In this document: in pieces, positions 7,927-17,047 of the stretch
Layout of the letters: the number at the start of each line of letters is the position of its first letter
Numbering within the stretch: the stretch's first letter is position 1
DNA from: Nocardia macrotermitis
Lineage (GTDB): Bacteria > Actinomycetota > Actinomycetes > Mycobacteriales > Mycobacteriaceae
DNA: 64,000 nt
Direction of reading: 5' to 3'
Assembly (NCBI RefSeq): GCF_009604405.1
Contig: NZ_WEGK01000026.1
Location: 1-64,000, forward strand
The notes under the pieces: generated by a model
Told to the model about the DNA's origin: nothing
Databases searched by the model: none
What the model saw: the letters and a program-made list of their open reading frames with translations, nothing else
Made by a program: the position numbers and the translations under genes

Positions 7927-8628
7927 TTGCCGAACACCCCTGTAACCCTCGCGCTCGGCGGTATGGAACCGCTGGAGTCCGCTGGGCCGATGCTGGTATG
8001 GACGATCGTCCTGATCTTCGTATTCCTGGAATGCGCCCTGATCATCGGCCTGTTCCTGCCCGGTGACTCGATGCTGCTCACCGCCGGGATCGTGCTGGCC
8101 TCGCACGAGACCGGCAGCACCCAGGTGTGGGCGCTGGCCGTGGCCACCATGATCGCCGCGATCGCGGGTAATCAGGTGGGGTACGTCATCGGGCATCGGA
8201 CGGGGCACAAACTGGTGGCCCGGCGCGACGGGCGATATATCAACACCCGGAATCTGACCCGGGTCACTGAGATGCTGCATCGGCACGGGTTCCTGGCCGT
8301 GCTGGTGGCGCGCTGGATTCCGTGGATCCGCACGCTGTGCCCGCTGGTGGCCGGGGCCGCGCGGATGGATCACCGCCGCTACACCCTCGCCAGCACGATC
8401 GGCGCGATCATCTGGGCGCCGGTGCTGCTGCTGATCGGCTTCTACGCGGGCGGTTTCCTGGGCAAGGTGTCCTGGCTGATGCCGACCGTGATCGGCACGC
8501 TGGTGGCCTGCCTGATCATCGGAACCGCCCTGGGCATCCGGCAGTACCGCGTCGAAATGTCCCGTCCCGCCGAGGAATTCGACCTCGACCGCCCCGAGTC
8601 CATGTGCTCCGAGGGCGACGCCGCCTGA
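7927..8628 (+). CDS. DedA family membrane protein (second copy)
   Basis: A 233-residue paralogue of the preceding gene, with LECALIIGLFLPGDSMLLTA, ARWIPWIRTLCPLVAGAARM and four to five hydrophobic segments. The two proteins differ clearly in sequence, so this is an old duplication rather than a recent repeat. A TTG start at 7927, 4 bases after the previous stop, gives the usual N-terminal extension. ATG 7963 is the alternative and would still keep all membrane segments. It ends 66 bases before the convergent GH76 gene. Confidence 0.88.
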   Translation: MPNTPVTLALGGMEPLESAGPMLVWTIVLIFVFLECALIIGLFLPGDSMLLTAGIVLASHETGSTQVWALAVATMIAAIAGNQVGYVIGHRTGHKLVARRDGRYINTRNLTRVTEMLHRHGFLAVLVARWIPWIRTLCPLVAGAARMDHRRYTLASTIGAIIWAPVLLLIGFYAGGFLGKVSWLMPTVIGTLVACLIIGTALGIRQYRVEMSRPAEEFDLDRPESMCSEGDAA

Positions 8629-8694
8629 GCGGTCGGTGACCGCGCGCGGACCGAGCCGCGGACTCACCCCCGCGGCGGTCCACCCGCCAGGTGT

Positions 8695-9891
8695 TCAGAA
8701 CCCGGCGGCGGTGACCGTGTACGCGGCCTCCATCAGCAGCCAGCCCGACAGCTGCACCGACAGGTCGCGCTCCGGGGTGCTGGAGGCGGTGACCGATCCG
8801 TTCGCGGTGAACTTCGCCGCGCCCGCGGTGCCGACGGGGAGTTTCGCCGATTCGGCCCAGACCGCGCCGAACAGTGGTTCGCCCTCCACCTCGAGGCGGT
8901 GGTCCCAGGCCGCGCGGGCCGAGGCGGTGACGATCGCGGCCGCCTGCCGCCGGATCTGGGCGCGGTCGGGGTCCTCACCGGGCAGCAGCAGGGCGACCAG
9001 GGCGAGGTAGCGCGCCAGGATTCCGTTGAAGAGACCGCCGTCGCCACCGCCGCCACCGGTGACGACGCCGCGGTCGGTCATATGTTCCGCAACGGCGGCG
9101 ACCAACGCGCGCACCCGGTCCACATGCACGGATTCGCCTGTGTGCACGGCCAATTCGGTTTCCAGGCCCAGTACGACGCCCTGGCAGTAGGTGAAGACGT
9201 TGCGCTCCATCCGATCCGAGGGCAGATGCACCCCGTCCAGGATCAGGCCGGTCTCGCTGTCGCGCAGATTCTTGTCCAGCCAGTCGGCGATCTCGGCGGC
9301 GCGGGTGTAGCGGCCGAAGCGGGCCAGCGCGATCGCGGCCGGGCCGTTGGCCGGGGTGTTGTAGTAATCCGCACCCTTACGCCACGGGAGTGCGCCGATC
9401 TGCGGCTGCCAGCCGGTGGTCAACGCCTTCTCCAGCGCGACGAGTCCGCCGCGCACATCGGTGACGCCGCGAATGTGTTCGGCGCGCTGGAGGGCCAGCG
9501 CCAGCCAGGCCATGTCGTCGTAGTAGTTGTTGGTCCAGCCGGTGATGTTGCGCAGACGATGCCCGCGCGCCAGCGCCGCCACCCGACGCACCCGGGCCGC
9601 GGTGGGCTCCCGGTTGGCGGCATCGACCGCGCAATCGATCAGATGGGCCTGCCACCAGTAGTTCCAGGTGAGGAAGAGGCTCTCGCGCAGCACCGCGGGC
9701 CAGCCGACGACGCCCAGTTCGGTCCCCGGCAGACCCCACAACCTGCGCATATTGCGCGAGACGAGGGCGGATTCGGCCAAATCGGCCCGGCGCGACCACT
9801 CCGCGGCCGTCGGGTCGGCCGCGGCGCCTGCCGCGGACCGGGCACGCTGTGGTGCGGGTACATCGTCGCTGGACGCACTCATACCTTCCAT
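8695..9891 (-). CDS. Glycoside hydrolase family 76-like protein
   Basis: A 398-residue (alpha/alpha)6-barrel-type protein. WNYWWQAHLIDCAVDAA, then NNYYDDMAWLALAL with the paired Asp residues that serve as catalytic acid and nucleophile in GH76 endo-alpha-1,6-mannanases, and later YFTYCQG-type (VFTYCQGVVLG) and Gly-rich segments. In this group of bacteria alpha-1,6-mannan occurs in lipomannan and lipoarabinomannan, which makes these likely substrates. No signal peptide is visible, so it may be cytoplasmic, which is odd for a mannanase. An Rv0365c-like gene occupies the same place next to fba and DedA in M. tuberculosis. Confidence 0.85.
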   Translation of the reverse strand: MEGMSASSDDVPAPQRARSAAGAAADPTAAEWSRRADLAESALVSRNMRRLWGLPGTELGVVGWPAVLRESLFLTWNYWWQAHLIDCAVDAANREPTAARVRRVAALARGHRLRNITGWTNNYYDDMAWLALALQRAEHIRGVTDVRGGLVALEKALTTGWQPQIGALPWRKGADYYNTPANGPAAIALARFGRYTRAAEIADWLDKNLRDSETGLILDGVHLPSDRMERNVFTYCQGVVLGLETELAVHTGESVHVDRVRALVAAVAEHMTDRGVVTGGGGGDGGLFNGILARYLALVALLLPGEDPDRAQIRRQAAAIVTASARAAWDHRLEVEGEPLFGAVWAESAKLPVGTAGAAKFTANGSVTASSTPERDLSVQLSGWLLMEAAYTVTAAGF

Positions 9892-9977
9892 AGTGCCAGC
9901 AGAAGCTCAGTTTTCGCGCCCGATTCGTTACGCAACCGTCTCGTATCCGCGATCGCCCCGGCCGGTCACGGCCCGTT

Positions 9978-10685
9978 TCACCAGGCCCGGGTGAGGTCCG
10001 CGTGCTGCGCGATCCAGGCGTGCATGGCGATACCCGCCGCGACCCCGGCGTTGATGCTGCGGGTGGAACCGAACTGCGCGATCGAGACCGTCATCACCGC
10101 CGCGGATTTGGCCTGCTCGGTCACCCCCGGCCCCTCCTGACCGAACAACAGCAGGCAGTTGCGCGGGAGTTGCGCGGTTTCCAGCGGGATCGCGCCGGGG
10201 ACGTTGTCGACCGCGACCACGACCAGATCGGCGCGTTCGGCGAAGGCCAGCAGTTCCGCGAGATCGGCGTGATGTTCGAGGTGCTGATACCGGTCGGTCA
10301 CCATCGCGCCGCGCCGATTCCAGCGCCGCCGCCCGACGATGTGCACCGCCGCCGCGGCGAACGCGTTGGCCGTGCGGACCACGGTTCCGATATTCGCGTC
10401 GTGCCCGAAATTCTCGATGGCGACATGGAATTCGTGTCGGCGCGCATCGATGTCGGCGACGATCGCCTCGCGCTTCCAGTACCGGTAGGCGTCCACGACA
10501 TTGCGCCGATCCCCCTGCGCGAGCAACTCCGGATCCAGCCGCGCGTCGGGCGGCGGTTCGGTCCCGAACTCCTGCGCCCACGGACCCACCCCGTGCGGAT
10601 GCTCACCCCATTCCGTCGGGCCGGGAAGTTCCTGCTCGTCCGAGGGCTCGTCCGCGCTCACGATATCTGCCGAATTCCGGTGCAC
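9978..10685 (-). CDS. TrmH/SpoU family RNA 2'-O-methyltransferase
   Basis: A 235-residue SPOUT methyltransferase acting on tRNA or rRNA ribose. The three SpoU motifs are present: motif 1 NIGTVVRTANAFAAAAVHIV, motif 2 CLLLFGQEGPGV, and motif 3 STRSINAGVAAGIAMHAW, which builds the S-adenosylmethionine-binding knot. The N-terminal 70 residues are less conserved and Pro/Gly-rich. The substrate nucleotide cannot be told from sequence. Its position near pyrE agrees with Rv0380c in M. tuberculosis. Confidence 0.92.
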   Translation of the reverse strand: MHRNSADIVSADEPSDEQELPGPTEWGEHPHGVGPWAQEFGTEPPPDARLDPELLAQGDRRNVVDAYRYWKREAIVADIDARRHEFHVAIENFGHDANIGTVVRTANAFAAAAVHIVGRRRWNRRGAMVTDRYQHLEHHADLAELLAFAERADLVVVAVDNVPGAIPLETAQLPRNCLLLFGQEGPGVTEQAKSAAVMTVSIAQFGSTRSINAGVAAGIAMHAWIAQHADLTRAW

Positions 10686-10929
10686 AACACCGATGGATGA
10701 TCACACAGTCGCGACCACGGCTGTCGCTCGCGTCCGCCACGCCGGACCGCGACCTCGGACTCTGCCCCGTCGGCACCGGGAACGTCCACTCGACCGCCCA
10801 CGATCGGCACCGCACACAACACGACGAGAACCGCGTGATCAGGACATTTCGACAGTGTCGCGGATGGGCCGTTTCCCGCGCGGGACGCGATATCGCATCT
10901 ACCCTGGACAGTGGTGGTGGAGGTGGGTC

Positions 10930-11376
10930 ATGGACCACTCGCGGATACTTCGCACGGTGCTCGGTGTGACCGTCGGGTACATGATCCTGCTCGGCCTGTG
11001 GCTGGGGTGGGTGGTGCATCGGACGCCGCCGGGGACGGTGGTGTTCCAGATGGTCGGGCTGGTGGGGATGTTCGGGTCCTGCGTCGGGCTGGGGATGCTC
11101 TACGCGCAACGCCCCTCGCACAGCGACCGGAAACTGCTGCGGCACGGCCTGGAAGGGTGGGCCGTGATCGAGGGCGTACACCCGATCGGCCACACCGACC
11201 ATCACACCGAACTCACCCGGCTGGATCTGGAACTGAACGTCCCGGGCTCCGAAACCTACCGCGGCACCATCGTTTTCGACGTCGCGCCGATCGACCGCCC
11301 CAGAATCGCGGTCGGCGAGACGATCTCCATCCGCGTCGACCCCTCCGACCGCGACCGAATCATCCTGTGCCTGTAG
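10930..11376 (+). CDS. Two-pass membrane protein of unknown function
   Basis: A 148-residue protein with two hydrophobic segments near the N-terminus (about residues 8-27, LGVTVGYMILLGLWLGWVV, and 36-57). A soluble C-terminal beta-rich domain follows (LELNVPGSETYRGTIVFDVA; VGETISIRVDPSDRDRI), resembling the small soluble domain of DUF3592-like proteins. ATG 10930 is preceded by GGAGG with a 7-base gap. The frame is open further upstream, but that part is not protein-like. I do not recognise a function. Confidence 0.75.
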   Translation: MDHSRILRTVLGVTVGYMILLGLWLGWVVHRTPPGTVVFQMVGLVGMFGSCVGLGMLYAQRPSHSDRKLLRHGLEGWAVIEGVHPIGHTDHHTELTRLDLELNVPGSETYRGTIVFDVAPIDRPRIAVGETISIRVDPSDRDRIILCL

Positions 11377-11532
11377 GGATTACCGCCGCTGCCCGCATCG
11401 GGACGTCGTTCGCGCAGATCCTGCCGACGAACACCGTCCGGCGCACCAGGACGGGTCGGCCGACGTTCCGGCACACACGAATCATCCGGCACCCGACCAT
11501 CCGAGCGCACGGACACCTCGGCGGGGGAACGG

Positions 11533-12219
11533 CTACCGCTCGTGAACTCGGGGGTCGGTCAGTAAGTATTGCGCGGCGGCGTAGGTCCCCAGGATGACGC
11601 CCTCACTGATCCGCCGCGCACGCGTACTCCGCGCGAACAGGCGACGCACCACGATCAGCCCGTCCGAAAGGGTGAACAGCAGCGCGCCCAGGCCCAGGCG
11701 ACTGCGCGGGTCGGCGGACGGAAGTGCCATGCCCGCAACAACTTCCGCACCGGGAGCCAGACCGGGATCCGAGGCCAGCACAGCGGCCGTGCCGAGCGTC
11801 GCACCGTACGCACTCAACGGCAACGCGATCCGGGGAGCCCGAACCCGCAGCAGCGCACCGGCTCCCAACCACGCCGCGATCCGAGGCGCAGCGACCGCCA
11901 CCTGCGGCCGCGCACCCCGCCGCCACCACAGCGCCGAATATCCGCTCTGCATCACCGCGAACGCACTCGCACCCGCGACCAGGCGACGATCGTCATCCGG
12001 ATCGATCAGCAGCACATCTCCCACAGTCGCGGCCGCCAGCGAACCGAGTAGCAGCCGCCGATCCGCCGACTCCAGCGCGGCACCGGACCGCACGACATCC
12101 GCGGCCAGCAGCGGCATCAACGCGGGCTTACCGATCCACTGCCAGCGCTCACGTCCGGTGAGCGCACCGGCCACGGTCACCGCCGCCGCGGCCAGATAGG
12201 CGACCCGCGGACCCCGCAT
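11533..12219 (-). CDS. YhhN family membrane protein (lysoplasmalogenase-like)
   Basis: A 228-residue multi-pass membrane protein of the YhhN/TMEM86 family, which in animals and some bacteria hydrolyses the vinyl ether bond of lysoplasmalogens. Family marks are WIGKPALMPLLAA, the acidic GDVLLIDPDDD and the C-terminal LLFTLSDGLIVVRR; about seven hydrophobic segments. Actinomycetes are not known for plasmalogens, so the true substrate may differ. Its ATG shares one base with the stop of the KAS III-like gene (TGATG), so translation is probably coupled. Confidence 0.85.
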   Translation of the reverse strand: MRGPRVAYLAAAAVTVAGALTGRERWQWIGKPALMPLLAADVVRSGAALESADRRLLLGSLAAATVGDVLLIDPDDDRRLVAGASAFAVMQSGYSALWWRRGARPQVAVAAPRIAAWLGAGALLRVRAPRIALPLSAYGATLGTAAVLASDPGLAPGAEVVAGMALPSADPRSRLGLGALLFTLSDGLIVVRRLFARSTRARRISEGVILGTYAAAQYLLTDPRVHER

Positions 12220-13304
12220 CAGAAACTGGGCTCACGCGGCGCGGGTGGCAGCCGGACCACCTGACCCGCATAACTCAACCCGGCCCCGAACCCGAGCAGC
12301 AACGCCAGCTGACCGCCCTTGGCCCGCCCGCTGACCAGCATCTCCTCCATCGCCAGCGGAATCGACGCCGCCGAGGTGTTCCCGGTGTTCTCGATGTCGT
12401 TGGCCATCGGGATATCGTCGGAAAGGCCGAGATTCTTGCGCATCAGATCGTTGATCCGGGCGTTGGCCTGATGCGGGATGAAGATCTCGATCTCCTCCTT
12501 GGCCACCCCCGACAACTCCAGCGCCGAGGACAACGCCCGCGGCAACGTCACCGCGGCCCAGCGGAACACCCGGGGTCCGGCCATCCGCAACGTCATCCGG
12601 CCGACCGGATCGGTCTCCGGATCCGCACCCTGGAGACTCTGCGCCTTCTCCTGGTACTCCATGAAGTCGATGTTCTGCGCGATCGCCTCGGCGTTCTCGC
12701 CGTCACTGCCCCACACCGTCGGGGAGATGCCGTTCTCCTCGGCGGGCCCGACCACCACCGCGCCCGCGCCGTCACCGAAGATCATCGCGGTACCGCGATC
12801 GGTCGGATCGAGTCCGACGGTCATCGTCTCGGCCCCGATGACCAGGATGTAGTCGGCCGAACCGGACCGGATCATATCGGCGGCCACCCCGAGCCCGTAG
12901 CCGAAACCGCCGCAGCCCGAGGTCAGATCGAACGCCGGAATACCGTTCATGCCCAGGTCGAAGGCGATGGTCGGCGCACCGTGCGGGGTCAGTTTCAACC
13001 AACTCGAACTGGCCAGCACCAGTGCGCCGATCCGGGAACGCTCGACGCCGCTGTTGGCGATCGCACGCTCCCCCGCCGCGACCGCCATCGACCGCAGCGT
13101 CTCGTCGCCGCTGATCCACCGCCGATTGCGGATTCCGGTGCGCTCGAAGATCCACTCGGGAGTGGAATCGAGCACCTCACAGACCTCGGCGTTACTGACG
13201 ACCCGGGTGGGCCGGTAAGCACCGATGCCGAGCATCGCGACATTCTCACGCCCCTTGTTCACCGCAATGCTCACCACAGGCGACTCACACGACCCTTCAA
13301 CCAC
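12219..13304 (-). CDS. Beta-ketoacyl-ACP synthase III-like protein
   Basis: A thiolase-fold condensing enzyme of about 350 residues. Catalytic Cys in LTSGCGGFGYGLG, His in FIPHQANAR and Asn in ENTGNTSAASIPLA make the Cys-His-Asn triad of FabH-type enzymes, which condense an acyl-CoA with malonyl-ACP; the C-terminal GFGAGLSYAGQVV is also conserved. It lies outside any fatty acid synthase cluster and is coupled to the YhhN gene, so a specialised acyl chain or ketone product is possible. The start is uncertain: a GTG at 13274 gives a shorter N-terminus more like typical FabH. Confidence 0.9.
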   Translation of the reverse strand: MVEGSCESPVVSIAVNKGRENVAMLGIGAYRPTRVVSNAEVCEVLDSTPEWIFERTGIRNRRWISGDETLRSMAVAAGERAIANSGVERSRIGALVLASSSWLKLTPHGAPTIAFDLGMNGIPAFDLTSGCGGFGYGLGVAADMIRSGSADYILVIGAETMTVGLDPTDRGTAMIFGDGAGAVVVGPAEENGISPTVWGSDGENAEAIAQNIDFMEYQEKAQSLQGADPETDPVGRMTLRMAGPRVFRWAAVTLPRALSSALELSGVAKEEIEIFIPHQANARINDLMRKNLGLSDDIPMANDIENTGNTSAASIPLAMEEMLVSGRAKGGQLALLLGFGAGLSYAGQVVRLPPAPREPSF

Positions 13305-13364
13305 ACTGTTCGACGGAAATCAGCGTCCAGGCTAACCCAGTACGAACAGCAGTGGACGTCCCCG

Positions 13365-13910
13365 TCACCCCAGGGCGAGATCCTTGAGCCCGAGAATCGA
13401 TCGGTATTCCAGGCCCTCCGCGGCGATCACCTGATCCGCGCCGGTCTCCCGGTCCACCACGGTCGCCACGCCGACCACCGTCGCCCCGGCCTCGCGCAAC
13501 GCGCGCACCGCGGTCAGCGGGGAGTTGCCGGTGGTGGTGGTGTCCTCGACCACCAGCACCCGCTTGCCGACGATGTCCGGGCCCTCGATCTGCCGCTGCA
13601 TCCCGTGCGTCTTGGCGGCCTTGCGCACCACGAACGCGTCCACCGGACGCCCGGGCGCGTGCAGCATCGCACCGGCCACCGGGTCCGCGCCCATGGTCAA
13701 CCCGCCGACCGCGTCGAACTCCCAGTCGGATACCAACTCGCGCAACAACTTTCCGATCAGCGGCGCGGCCTGGTGATGTAGTGTCGCGCGGCGCAGGTCG
13801 ACGTAGTAGTCGGCCTCCTTGCCCGACGACAGGGTGACCCGGCCGTGTACGACGGCCAGTTCCCGTACCAACTCGGCCAGTCTGTCCCGGTCGGTGGTCG
13901 ATTCGATCAT
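13365..13910 (-). CDS. pyrE: Orotate phosphoribosyltransferase
   Basis: A 181-residue enzyme of pyrimidine synthesis that joins orotate to phosphoribosyl pyrophosphate, giving orotidine 5'-phosphate. The phosphoribosyl-pyrophosphate-binding loop is VLVVEDTTTTGNSPLTAV, and the flexible catalytic loop region is VRKAAKTHGMQRQIEG with its Lys residues. Length fits the family. It follows the short-chain dehydrogenase gene by 51 bases on the same strand, in the order Rv0383c-pyrE seen in M. tuberculosis, except that the dehydrogenase is inserted between them. Confidence 0.96.
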   Translation of the reverse strand: MIESTTDRDRLAELVRELAVVHGRVTLSSGKEADYYVDLRRATLHHQAAPLIGKLLRELVSDWEFDAVGGLTMGADPVAGAMLHAPGRPVDAFVVRKAAKTHGMQRQIEGPDIVGKRVLVVEDTTTTGNSPLTAVRALREAGATVVGVATVVDRETGADQVIAAEGLEYRSILGLKDLALG

Positions 13911-13961
13911 GGTGTGTGCCGTGTCCTTTCTGGTCGACCGGCCACTGCGGGCCTGGCCGCT

Positions 13962-14771
13962 CTACGTCCTACCGCGTGCGTTGAACAGGGTCCGGTTGAC
14001 GCGGACCAGCAGGGTGCGCGGGATCATCCCGGCCACCGTGGTGAGCACCTTGTACTGGGCTCCGGGCACGCTGACCACCTGGTTCGATTCCAGATCACGC
14101 AGTGAACCCGCCACTACCTGCTCGACATCGAGCCACATCGCCTTCGGTAGCGACGACATGTCGATACCGGCCCGATCGTGGAATTCGGTGTGGACGAATC
14201 CGGGGCACAGCGCCTGCACTCGAACTCCCGTACCCGCGAGTCCGCCCGCCAGCCCTTCGCACAAGGATACGACGTAGGCCTTCGACGCCGAATAGGTCGA
14301 GCCACGTCCAGGAACAAGGCCCGCGACGCTGGCAACATTCACAATCGAACCGTTGGCCGCGGCGATCATCGACGGCAGCGCGGCGCGGGTCAATTGCATG
14401 ACCGCGGTGACGTTGACGTCCAGTTGCGCCTGCAGGCGTTCGGGGTCGTTGGTCCAGAACTCGCCGGAGATGCCCAGGCCCGCGTTGTTGACCAGGAATT
14501 CGACGCCCTCCGCGAGGCGCGCGGCGACCCGTTCGCGGTCGGCGGCGACGGCCAGATCCGCGGGCACGATCTCCGAATGGGTGTCGAAACGCCTGCTCAG
14601 CTCGTCGGCGAGAGCGGTGAGCCGCTGCTCGTCCCGGGCGACCAGCACCAGGTCGTAGCCGAGCGAGGCCAGCCGCGTCGCGTAGGCGTGCCCGATCCCC
14701 GAACTCGGGCCGGTGACCATGGCGACGGGCCGGTGCGCGCCGGGCAGGCGGGCGGCGGGTGTTCCGGTCAT
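13962..14771 (-). CDS. Short-chain dehydrogenase/reductase
   Basis: A 269-residue classical SDR. Cofactor motif VTGPSSGIGHAYA (a T-G-x-x-x-G-x-G variant), NNAGLG, catalytic Ser in NVASVAGLVPGRG, and the Y-x-x-x-K pair in YSASKAYVVSLCEG. The C-terminal LVRVNRTLFNARGR resembles SDRs that act on lipid or ketone substrates, but the substrate cannot be assigned. The ATG at 14771 lies 7 bases after the stop of the upstream Rv0383c-like gene, so they are probably co-transcribed with pyrE. Confidence 0.92.
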   Translation of the reverse strand: MTGTPAARLPGAHRPVAMVTGPSSGIGHAYATRLASLGYDLVLVARDEQRLTALADELSRRFDTHSEIVPADLAVAADRERVAARLAEGVEFLVNNAGLGISGEFWTNDPERLQAQLDVNVTAVMQLTRAALPSMIAAANGSIVNVASVAGLVPGRGSTYSASKAYVVSLCEGLAGGLAGTGVRVQALCPGFVHTEFHDRAGIDMSSLPKAMWLDVEQVVAGSLRDLESNQVVSVPGAQYKVLTTVAGMIPRTLLVRVNRTLFNARGRT

Positions 14772-14778
14772 GCCCCAA

Positions 14779-16086
14779 TCATCGCGCGGGTCCCTGGTAG
14801 GGGCGGAAGCCGGGGTGGAACGGGCCGCCGGGACGCTCGGACTGTTCGTCCTCGTGCAGGTCCTCGGCGAATTCGGGTTCGTCGAAATCGCCGGAATCGT
14901 GGGTTTCCCGGCCCCGGTCCTCCGGGCCCTTCTCCTCGGCCGGTGGCCAGTTGCGGCGCACGCGGCTGCGCGGATCGGGCACCACGGCCAGGGCCGGGCG
15001 ACGTTGCGGCGGTTCGGATTCCCCGGCGATGTCCTGGACCAGCGGAGCGAATCCCTCGTCGGAGTCGTCGGCCGGGATCTCGAAATCACGTCGCTCGGAA
15101 TCGAAGTCGCGACGATCCGGGTCGGGACCACGGCGTTCGGCGTCCGCACCACGACGGTCGGCGTCGAAACCGCGACGGTCCGGGTCGGTGGCCCGGCGGT
15201 CGGCGTCCGCACCACGGCGGTCGGCGTCGAAACCGCGACGCTCGGAATCGAATTCCGCGGACTTCGCGGGCGAGTACGCGCGGTCGTCCGGGTCGCCGGA
15301 GTCGCGGTCGTCGTAGCGGCGATCCGGCTCGGGACGTTCGGCATACCGCCGTTCGTCGTCGTAACCCCGTGCGCGCGAACGGTTCTCGTCGTATTCCGGA
15401 TCGTCGTCCTCGGCGCGGGCCCGCGGACGTCCCGGATCGTGCGCGTCCAGCTCGCCGGACTCGCCACCGGCCACCGGCGGCAGCACGTGCAGCAGGCCGG
15501 ACAGTCGCAGCACCGCGTCGACCGCGCCCTCCCACTCCCGAGAGGACAGGCCGACCGGCAGCACGCCGAGCGTCCAGTTGCCCTCGCTCCAGAGCTGTTG
15601 CACGCTGCCGGACAGGGTTTCGATGAACGCGACCATCCGCTGATCCACCGCGTGCCGGGCGATATCGGGATTCGTCGCGAACACCACCCGGTCGCCGATC
15701 GCGCCGAGCAACTCCAGATCCGCGTCCTTTGGTGGGGCGGCGGTCTTGAGGCGCAGGTCGATATCGATGTCCGAGCCGATCTGCCGGCGCACCGCGACCA
15801 GCGTCGCGGCGTCCTCCAGATCGAACAGCACGAACTTCTCGCCCTTGCGATTACCGGAGACCACATCGACCGCGGACAGGTACCCGAGCTTGGCCATCGC
15901 ACCCCGGCGCCACGTGGACGCCAGGGCCGGTTCGACCGAAACATAGGTGTAGCCCTGGGCTTTCGCCCAGACCTGACGCACGTGACCGGTCCGCTGCCGC
16001 TGGAGCCGATCGAAATACAGCAGCACGATCGCACCCACCAGTGCGATCGCCGCGAGTCCGAACCACATTGCCGTCATCGCGGACAA
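14779..16086 (-). CDS. Membrane-anchored protein with charged heptapeptide repeats (Rv0383c-like)
   Basis: A 435-residue protein. One N-terminal membrane segment (about residues 6-24, MWFGLAAIALVGAIVLLYF) is followed by a folded domain up to about residue 205, then a very charged tail. The tail contains eight tandem seven-residue units at about residues 275-334 of the form (D/E)RR-x-x-D-x, for example DRRGFDA, DRRGADA and DRRATDP, alternating Arg pairs and acidic residues. The position between clpB and pyrE matches Rv0383c, a conserved protein of unknown function. The repeat may bind RNA, acidic lipid or protein; this is speculation. Confidence 0.85.
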   Translation of the reverse strand: MSAMTAMWFGLAAIALVGAIVLLYFDRLQRQRTGHVRQVWAKAQGYTYVSVEPALASTWRRGAMAKLGYLSAVDVVSGNRKGEKFVLFDLEDAATLVAVRRQIGSDIDIDLRLKTAAPPKDADLELLGAIGDRVVFATNPDIARHAVDQRMVAFIETLSGSVQQLWSEGNWTLGVLPVGLSSREWEGAVDAVLRLSGLLHVLPPVAGGESGELDAHDPGRPRARAEDDDPEYDENRSRARGYDDERRYAERPEPDRRYDDRDSGDPDDRAYSPAKSAEFDSERRGFDADRRGADADRRATDPDRRGFDADRRGADAERRGPDPDRRDFDSERRDFEIPADDSDEGFAPLVQDIAGESEPPQRRPALAVVPDPRSRVRRNWPPAEEKGPEDRGRETHDSGDFDEPEFAEDLHEDEQSERPGGPFHPGFRPYQGPAR

Positions 16087-16162
16087 GTCTAGTTCCCACG
16101 CGGACCGCGCGTGGTGTGTGCACTGCGTGTTGTGCGTGGCCGCCCGGTCCGCGGGCGGTGGA

Positions 16163-17011
16163 TCAGCGGGTCGGGGTGGGGGTGGGGGTGCCCTGCGAGG
16201 GCAGTGCGGTGCCGATGACGATCTTGGCCTGGATCGAGCCGTCGGCGTTCTTGTCGCCCTGGACCACGACCATGTCGCCGGGGTGCAGATCCGCGATCGT
16301 GCTCGACCCCAACGCGATCACCTCGGTTTTCGCGTCGGTGTGCACGGTGATGGTGTTGCCGGACAGGGAATCGACGGTCAGGGTGGATCCGTCGTTGGCG
16401 CTGATGGTGCCCATCGTCGCGCCCAGGCTGTCGATGGTGCCGCCGAGGCCGGGCAGTTGCGGCGCGGTGGTCGTGCCGGTGCCGTGATTGTCGGGGGACT
16501 GCGGGAACATCGGCAGCTGGGTGGGCGCGGTGCGGTACGTGGTGCCCGCGGCGGTCGAGGACGTCGAGGAGTCGCCGCCCAGGAACAGTCCCACCGCGAC
16601 CGCCCCGAGCACGACCACCGCGAAGGCGACCAGCGTCAGCCCGACCCACATCCCGCGCCGATTGCGATGCGGGGGTAGCTGATCCGGTTGATCCGGTGGC
16701 AGCTCGGTCGGGCCGACCAGTGTCGGGTTCGGACCGTGCTGGGTCGGCATCGTGCGAGCCGGACCGATCCACTGCGTGTCATAAGCCGCCTCGCCCGGAC
16801 CGGGACCCTCGTAGACGCCCCACTGGCTCTGATACGGCGGCAGCGCCCGGGTCGGATTCGGCCCGGCCGCTTGATCGAAATACTTGTACGGCTCGGTCGA
16901 GCCGTACGCGTCCGAGTACTCCGTCGGCTCAGCGCCCGACCCACCGAGATACTCGGTCGGCGCGTCGGACGACGCCGGTCGCTCTGCCCACGGATCGCTC
17001 GGAGTGGTCAT
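16163..17011 (-). CDS. Membrane-anchored DUF5666-like protein
   Basis: A 282-residue protein. A Tyr/Pro/Gln-rich cytoplasmic N-terminus of about 120 residues precedes one membrane segment (GLTLVAFAVVVLGAVAVGLF). The extracellular domain resembles DUF5666, with GTISANDGSTLTVDSLSG, TVHTDAKTEVIALGSS and DLHPGDMVVVQG, a small beta-barrel (OB-like) pattern. No function is known. The region upstream of its ATG holds an inverted copy of the structured repeat (17036-17157), so the repeat may form its 5' leader. Confidence 0.85.
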   Translation of the reverse strand: MTTPSDPWAERPASSDAPTEYLGGSGAEPTEYSDAYGSTEPYKYFDQAAGPNPTRALPPYQSQWGVYEGPGPGEAAYDTQWIGPARTMPTQHGPNPTLVGPTELPPDQPDQLPPHRNRRGMWVGLTLVAFAVVVLGAVAVGLFLGGDSSTSSTAAGTTYRTAPTQLPMFPQSPDNHGTGTTTAPQLPGLGGTIDSLGATMGTISANDGSTLTVDSLSGNTITVHTDAKTEVIALGSSTIADLHPGDMVVVQGDKNADGSIQAKIVIGTALPSQGTPTPTPTR

Positions 17012-17025
17012 ACATCCAGACTAGG

Positions 17026-17047
17026 GGAGGCAGTATTTTTTGCCTCC
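17026..17047. promoter_or_regulatory. Hairpin joining the repeat tail to the DUF5666-like leader
   Basis: GGAGGCA (17026-17032) and TGCCTCC (17041-17047) form a perfect 7-bp stem over the loop GTATTTTT. It lies 15-36 bases upstream of the ATG at 17011 and would place the purine-rich tail of the repeat inside a stem. Confidence 0.5.
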
